Origin: DASRRB01 sp036732755
GTDB lineage: Bacteria; Planctomycetota; B15-G4; SIAN01
Length of the DNA stretch: 63,884 nt
Direction of reading: 5' to 3'
Assembly: GCA_036732755.1 (NCBI GenBank)
Contig: DAINBU010000012.1
Location: forward strand, 1 to 63,884
Part shown: positions 60,118 to 63,884 of the stretch, piece by piece
How positions within the stretch are numbered: position 1 is the stretch's first letter
How the letters are laid out: each line of letters starts with the position of its first letter
Translations under genes and position numbers: made by a program
The notes under the pieces: model-generated
What the model saw: only the letters and a program-made list of their open reading frames with translations
Told to the model about the DNA's origin: nothing
Database searches by the model: none

Positions 60118-60846
60118 TCATGGCCGCCCCGCCGGCGCCTCTTGCCAAACACCCAGGAGAGGAACGGCCCCCCGGCCGCTCGACCTCGAAACTACGGACT
60201 CGGGGGAGCCTTGTCGATCGGAGGCTAGTCGGGGATCGGGACCGTCTGCCCCGCCAGGGCGTGATCGCAGTCCCCGAGGAACTCGATCCGGCCCGCGACG
60301 ACGAAGCTGTGGCAGCGCGGCTGGGACTTGAAGCCGGGCTCCGTCGCCTTCCAGCCGTGCACCAGGATCGACGGCGAGAGCGTCGGCCGGCCATCGGCGT
60401 CGAGCGCGAGCGCCAACGGCCCGGCCCCGCTCGAGTTCGCCGCGCCCTCGACAGGCACCGCGTGCGGCTCGTCGCAGCCGGGGCACCACCACCAGGCCTG
60501 GCGGCCGGTCGAGCCGTCGGCGTAGCGCGTCGGGACGACCTCCCAGGAGCTCATCGGAACGGCTCGACGCGAGGTCTCGCGCGGGCGGGCGGGCGCGCGC
60601 GCGAGGCGGGGAGTGGTACGACAGGCGAGAGTCGGGGTACGTCGCCGTCTCGCGCCCGCAGCGCGCGCACCGCCAGATCGAGACGCGCTTGTTCCCCCTC
60701 GCCCACGGATCCCACGCGCAGACGCGGGGTGTCGCGCCCCAGGCGTGCCCGAGGACCAGGCAGACGGCGCGCGCGCATAGGGTCGGGAACGAACTCGACG
60801 GGGAGCATCCGAAGGCACTCCTCGGTCCTCGGAACTCCTCAACCAC
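60118..60846 (-). CDS. Zinc-ribbon protein whose frame runs on through the next gene
   Basis: GTG 60846 follows a purine-rich (AAGGGGGGAGGGG) ribosome site. The first ~100 codons have strongly GC third positions and encode CARAVCLVLGHAWGATPRVC and IWRCARCGRETATYPD, a recognisable phage zinc-ribbon type. The frame does not stop there; it continues over the whole DUF6527 gene in another frame to 60118. The true C terminus is therefore uncertain: a lost stop, a small frameshift, or a genuine long overlap. Confidence 0.5.
   Translation of the reverse strand: MVEEFRGPRSAFGCSPSSSFPTLCARAVCLVLGHAWGATPRVCAWDPWARGNKRVSIWRCARCGRETATYPDSRLSYHSPPRARARPPARDLASSRSDELLGGRPDALRRRLDRPPGLVVVPRLRRAARGACRGRGELERGRAVGARARRRWPADALAVDPGARLEGDGARLQVPAALPQLRRRGPDRVPRGLRSRPGGADGPDPRLASDRQGSPESVVSRSSGRGAVPLLGVWQEAPAGRP
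60225..60554 (-). CDS. DUF6527 protein
   Basis: 109 residues from ATG 60554. The core signatures are QAWWWCPGCDEPHAV, LDADGRPTLSPSILV, RCHSFVVAGRIEFLGDCDHA and LAGQTVPIPD, the DUF6527 pattern (zinc CxxC, PTL-x-PS, CHSF, L-G-D-x-x-H-x-L-A-G). The family is frequent in phages with unknown function. It overlaps the zinc-ribbon frame. Confidence 0.85.
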   Translation of the reverse strand: MSSWEVVPTRYADGSTGRQAWWWCPGCDEPHAVPVEGAANSSGAGPLALALDADGRPTLSPSILVHGWKATEPGFKSQPRCHSFVVAGRIEFLGDCDHALAGQTVPIPD

Positions 60847-60876
60847 CCCCTCCCCCCTTCCCCTCGCGCGGCGTCG

Positions 60877-61503
60877 TCATTCGATCGTCACCGTCCTCTC
60901 CTCGTCGCCACGCCCGGGCTTGCCGAAGCCGAAGAGCATCGCCGCCCACTGGACCTCGATCCGCGCGAGCACCTCGATCAGGTGCGCGTCGAGCAACGGC
61001 CGAACGCGCTTCGCGGTCGTCCGCACGAGCGTGCCCGTCGCCGTGTCGCGTTTGACCTGCACGACGCTGTCGCTCGTCACGGGCAGCGCGGCAGCCGGGT
61101 CGAGCTGCTGCTCGTAGAGCTCGAGCGCCTTCTTTCGCAGGCGCGAAATCTGCGCGAAACCGTCGAGCGCGTTGACCCTAAAGCCGTCCGCCAACTGAAC
61201 TACGGCGCGTGCCTGCACCTCGCGGGAAGCCTGCGCGAGGGCCTCGATTCGCTTCGGGACCCAGCCCTCCTCGTCGGCGTGGCGCTGGAGCGTGCCGTAA
61301 TTGACGCCGTGCTTCTTCGAGATCGAGACGAGGGACGACGTCGGGTCGGAGCAGAACTCCAGGCGCAGCGCGTCCCAATCGTGCTTCGACGGGTGGTAGA
61401 TGGGCACGCCCTTCATCCGGCCCTTGACCGAAGCCGGCGGCCGGTTCGCCCCCTGCTTCTTCTTCGCGGGTGCTCCGCCAGCCGCGTCCGTCGTCTCCGC
61501 CAC
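60877..61503 (-). CDS. terS: Terminase small subunit-like DNA-binding protein
   Basis: 208 residues from GTG 61503, with TAGGA upstream. After a basic tail (PAKKKQGANRPPASVKGRMK) comes a helix-turn-helix (SLVSISKKHGVNYGTLQRHA, DEEGW) and long helices for oligomerisation (LRKKALELYEQQLDPAAALP). This matches the N-terminal HTH of small terminases. It lies 8 kb from terL, with the envelope/adhesin block between them. It would recognise the packaging start. Confidence 0.72.
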   Translation of the reverse strand: MAETTDAAGGAPAKKKQGANRPPASVKGRMKGVPIYHPSKHDWDALRLEFCSDPTSSLVSISKKHGVNYGTLQRHADEEGWVPKRIEALAQASREVQARAVVQLADGFRVNALDGFAQISRLRKKALELYEQQLDPAAALPVTSDSVVQVKRDTATGTLVRTTAKRVRPLLDAHLIEVLARIEVQWAAMLFGFGKPGRGDEERTVTIE

Positions 61504-61519
61504 GGCCCCGATCCTAGCG

Positions 61520-62248
61520 TCAGGCCACGACGTTCCAGAACAGCGCGCCTTCGGCGGCCGTCGCCTGGGCGGCGGCCCAGGCCTTCCGGTCGTAGTTCCC
61601 GTCGCACGGGAACGGGCACGGGGCCCGCGACTCCTCCTCGAACGGGACGCCGGCGGGTACGACCTCGACGTTCGGAGGCATCGCCTGCTTCGACCACCGG
61701 GACTCCAGGCCGACGGCGACCGCGCGCACGCGCGAGGCGGGGAAGGCGCGGGCGAGGCAGCGGGCGAGCATCCCGGAGCCGGTCGCGCACCAGACCTCGG
61801 GCGGGTCACCGACGAGCGGGCGGACGCGGCCGGCCATGAAGGCGACGAAGGGCTCCTCGGCGGCCGGCTCGTCGAAGCCCATCGGGAGGAAGCGCGCGCC
61901 GGCCTCGGCCGCGTAGCGCCGCGCCTTCGCCTGCACGTTGGAGAGCCGCCCGAACTTGACCAGGAACAGCCGGGCGCCGTTCGCCTGCGCGGCGAGCTGG
62001 CGGCGGTGCATCACCTTACGGCGCGCGTAGAAGAGCGACGTTCGGAAGCCGAGGTGCTTCCCGATCACCGAGAGCGCGAGCGCGGCGCCGCCGCAGAACG
62101 GGCCGCCGTAGACGACCTCGCCGGCGCCGCGGACGAGGCCCGGTAGGAAGCGCGTCTTGGAGCCGCCCTCGACGAGATCCTCGCGGACGACGACGAAGCG
62201 GCCGTGGCGCTCGACGACTGGCGGCGCGTCCCAGGGGAGCGCGCTCAC
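61520..62248 (-). CDS. PLP-dependent enzyme (ACC deaminase/D-Cys desulfhydrase-like)
   Basis: 242 residues from GTG 62248 (GTGA overlap with the methyltransferase stop). FVVVREDLVEGGSKTRFLPG resembles the PLP-binding REDL-x-x-GG-x-K block, with Lys31 the likely Schiff-base residue. EVVYGGPFCGGAALALSVI and VWCATGSGMLARCLARAFPA fit the cofactor-phosphate loop of fold-type II enzymes. Its place directly behind a DNA methyltransferase and ParB-like gene hints at a role in a modified base or amino-acid attachment to DNA, which is inference only. Confidence 0.72.
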   Translation of the reverse strand: MSALPWDAPPVVERHGRFVVVREDLVEGGSKTRFLPGLVRGAGEVVYGGPFCGGAALALSVIGKHLGFRTSLFYARRKVMHRRQLAAQANGARLFLVKFGRLSNVQAKARRYAAEAGARFLPMGFDEPAAEEPFVAFMAGRVRPLVGDPPEVWCATGSGMLARCLARAFPASRVRAVAVGLESRWSKQAMPPNVEVVPAGVPFEEESRAPCPFPCDGNYDRKAWAAAQATAAEGALFWNVVA

Positions 62249-63204
62249 GGCGCGGTGTACTCCTCGACTCCGGGGATCGCCGCGGTTGCCGGCAGTGCGA
62301 GGTCCTCGTCGGCGAGGTCGCCGCAGGCGGCGGCAGCCGCGGCCGGGTCGCCCTTCACGAAGACCAGGACGTCCTGGTGCGTCTTGCCGAGCTTGCGCGC
62401 GGCGGCGAAGGCTCGGCCGGCGCGGATGGGTAGCGACCCGAGCGCCGTGACGAGGATGCCCCAGTTGTAGAGCTCTGCGCCGGCGTCGCGGAACGCGGAG
62501 ACGGTCAGGCCTGGGAAGTCGCGGTAGATACCGCGCGCGTCGCGCATATCGCCGACGACCCAGGCGACGAAGCGGTCCGGCCGGAGCAGCGCGACGGAGG
62601 CCGCGACGATGCGTCGGTAGGCCGCGGAGAACTCGTCGTACGGCAGCGTCGAGACGTCGCGCGGGTCGTCGCTGTACCGCTCGAGGTCCGCGTACGGCGG
62701 GCACGACAGGACCAGGTCGGCCGCGTAGCCGGGAGGGACGAGCGCCGGGAGCTCCGCCGAGTCGCCGACGATCCACTCCGGCCGGACGTGCCCGGGCCCG
62801 ACGATCGCGTCGGCCTGCGCCTCGTTGGCCGCGACCTGCTCGGGCCGCAGGTCGACGCCGAGGTAGCGGCGGCCGAGAACGCCGGCGACGATCCCGCGCG
62901 TGGCGCCGCCCGCGAACGGGTCGAGCACGGCTCCGCCTGGCGGCGAGAACCAGCGCACGAGTAGCTCGCAGAGGACCGGGTCGAAGATCGACGTTCCGGA
63001 GGTCCAGCCCTCGGCGTCCTCGCCAGGCCCCGCGTAGTGGTCGCGCTGGAATTCCTCGGTCGTCAGCGGGCGCCCGAGGCGCGCCTCGGCCTCGCGCTTT
63101 TTGTAGTAGTACGCGGGGTCGGCGCCGCTGTCAGACTTCATCAGGACGCCGTCGACGAAGTTCTTCCGGCCGTCCGGCTTGCCGCTATGCGCGCCGTCGC
63201 CCAT
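62245..63204 (-). CDS. DNA amino-methyltransferase (N6A/N4C type)
   Basis: 319 residues from ATG 63204. The AdoMet site is VLDPFAGGATRG (residues 94-103) with VDLRPEQV, and the catalytic motif is SCPPYADLERYSD (167 onwards). Further family blocks are TSIFDPVLCELLVRWF and KLGKTHQDVLVFVKGDP. These are the C-terminal blocks of the phage ParB-methyltransferase fusion, but here the ParB half is a separate gene. A run of ten G on the coding strand (plus 63207-63216) ends 2 bases before the ATG and could affect ribosome binding. Confidence 0.9.
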   Translation of the reverse strand: MGDGAHSGKPDGRKNFVDGVLMKSDSGADPAYYYKKREAEARLGRPLTTEEFQRDHYAGPGEDAEGWTSGTSIFDPVLCELLVRWFSPPGGAVLDPFAGGATRGIVAGVLGRRYLGVDLRPEQVAANEAQADAIVGPGHVRPEWIVGDSAELPALVPPGYAADLVLSCPPYADLERYSDDPRDVSTLPYDEFSAAYRRIVAASVALLRPDRFVAWVVGDMRDARGIYRDFPGLTVSAFRDAGAELYNWGILVTALGSLPIRAGRAFAAARKLGKTHQDVLVFVKGDPAAAAAACGDLADEDLALPATAAIPGVEEYTAP

Positions 63205-63368
63205 CGCCCCCCCCCCGCCTGAGGATCTCGCGCGAAACGGGGTCCAGCGCCGCCGGGTCGCGATCGCCGGGCACGAACGTGAGCCTTTTTCCGGCCAAGG
63301 GTTACGACGCCTCCGATTCGGCCGAATCAGGCTGGCCGGGCCGGCGCCGAGCGCCGAACGTGTGTGGC
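63205..63368. promoter_or_regulatory. Divergent gap with homopolymer and palindrome
   Basis: 164 bp between the methyltransferase start and the plus-strand 83-residue gene. It holds ten C (63207-63216), a T-rich patch (CCTTTTTCCGG near 63287) that resembles the early control region, and a perfect palindrome GATTCGGCCGAATC at 63315-63328. It probably carries promoters in both directions. Confidence 0.55.
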
Positions 63369-63620
63369 ATGGAACCGTTCGAGACGAAGATCGATGCGCT
63401 GCGGCGCCTGATGGCGGCCGAGGACTGGGTCGGCGCGATGCGGATGGCCACGCGCTTCCCGCGCCTCGGCGAGCACAAGCGGGCGATCACTCGCGCGTGG
63501 GACGCGCTGCAGTCGCCGTCGCTGTATCGGCAAATGGGCGCGGAGCCCGAGGACGTTTGGAAGGCCGGGGTCGAGGCGCTCAAGGCTCGCTACCTTCCGG
63601 CGCCGGCCGAGCGGTCTTGA
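63369..63620 (+). CDS. Small conserved phage protein, 83 aa
   Basis: An ATG at 63369 gives MEPFETKIDALRRLMAAEDW, then MRMATRFPRLGEHKRAITRA and SLYRQMGAEPEDVWKAGVEA, which matches a family of small helical proteins common in environmental phages with no known role. It is the only plus-strand gene outside the 19-24 kb operon and sits inside the split ParB-methyltransferase locus. Its 3' end overlaps the convergent ParB gene by 41 bp. Confidence 0.75.
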   Translation: MEPFETKIDALRRLMAAEDWVGAMRMATRFPRLGEHKRAITRAWDALQSPSLYRQMGAEPEDVWKAGVEALKARYLPAPAERS

Positions 63621-63884
63621 TCCCGGTCGCGTACTCGTAGACCTGCTCCGAGAATCCGAGCGTCCCGCGCCCCCCCCCGGCGACGTTCTCACCGCGCCCC
63701 AGGTGCCCGCGCAGCCCGAGCGCGATCCACTCGCGCTTGCGGTCCTGCCAGTAGCCCTGGCGCGCGTCGAACACGGAGAACGGCGGAGCGCCGAAGCGCG
63801 CGCGCAGGGTAGGCCCGGCCGGCCCGGCCGGCGCCGCGAGCGCGGACGCGGCGCCGTCCATCAGCGCGCGCACCTCGTCGGCGG
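63580..63884 (-). CDS. ParB-like protein, 3' part (crosses the circle junction)
   Basis: The continuation of the gene that starts at 437, ending at 63580; positions 63830-63884 duplicate 1-55. It reads FGAPPFSVFDARQGYWQDRK, then EWIALGLRGHLGRGENVAGG and LGFSEQVYEYATG. In fused relatives this block links the ParB and methyltransferase domains, so the split falls exactly here. A run of nine C on the plus strand (63670-63678) encodes Ala-Gly-Gly-Gly-Arg. It overlaps the plus-strand gene by 41 bp. Confidence 0.85.
   Translation of the reverse strand, partial: ADEVRALMDGAASALAAPAGPAGPTLRARFGAPPFSVFDARQGYWQDRKREWIALGLRGHLGRGENVAGGGRGTLGFSEQVYEYATGIKTARPAPEGSEP
63830..63884. repeat. Assembly overlap, right copy
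   Basis: Exact copy of positions 1-55. Removing one copy gives a circle of 63,829 bp. The exact length of 55 matches a k-mer overlap left by short-read assembly; a genuine 55 bp direct terminal repeat is less likely but not excluded. Confidence 0.93.

Overview
The window looks like the complete, circularly closed genome of a GC-rich tailed bacteriophage with siphovirus-type morphology. The last 55 bases (63830-63884) repeat the first 55 exactly, which is what an assembler leaves when a circular molecule is cut open, so the unique length is 63,829 bp. One gene, encoding a ParB-like protein, runs across the artificial junction. The host cannot be named. High GC, a phage-encoded candidate outer-membrane barrel and secreted or membrane proteins suggest a GC-rich Gram-negative (diderm) bacterium. 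I saw no integrase, tRNA, CRISPR array or rRNA.

Nearly all genes lie on the minus strand and most are joined by 1-4 nt start/stop overlaps. Transcription on that strand would start near 19.19 kb at an XRE-type regulator. It then runs through replication and accessory genes: an SF2/SNF2-like helicase, a probable ssDNA/zinc protein, an AEP-type primase, a UvrD-like helicase carrying an intein, DUF5131, a C5-cytosine methyltransferase and many small proteins. It crosses the circle junction into a modification block (ParB-like protein, amino-methyltransferase, PLP enzyme) and continues to the small terminase. Next comes an envelope/adhesion block with small membrane proteins, an Ig-like protein, a subtilase-like protein lacking its catalytic serine, a beta-helix tailspike, a glycine-rich adhesin and a beta-barrel. 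An HNH protein and the large terminase, which has a second intein, lead into the portal-MuF fusion, protease, major capsid, connectors, tail tube, frameshifted tail chaperones, tape measure, tail tip and fibres, ending at a UDG-fold protein near 24.1 kb.

A short plus-strand operon (19.39-24.16 kb) encodes DUF4326, zinc and membrane mini-proteins, an SMC/RecF-like ATPase, a DUF7352-like protein and a RuvC-like resolvase. It diverges from the regulator across a 200 bp control region with two imperfect direct repeats.

The main points of interest are as follows. Two inteins sit in hallmark enzymes. The UvrD Walker A motif is broken by 7 extra bases immediately after the expected start. The large terminase has an extra N-terminal segment that looks like a decayed packaging ATPase. 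A usually fused ParB-methyltransferase is split, with an opposite-strand gene lodged in the gap. Three modification genes carry 9-10 base G/C tracts. A pseudo-subtilase has Ala at the serine position. A conserved element precedes both the major capsid and the tail tube genes.
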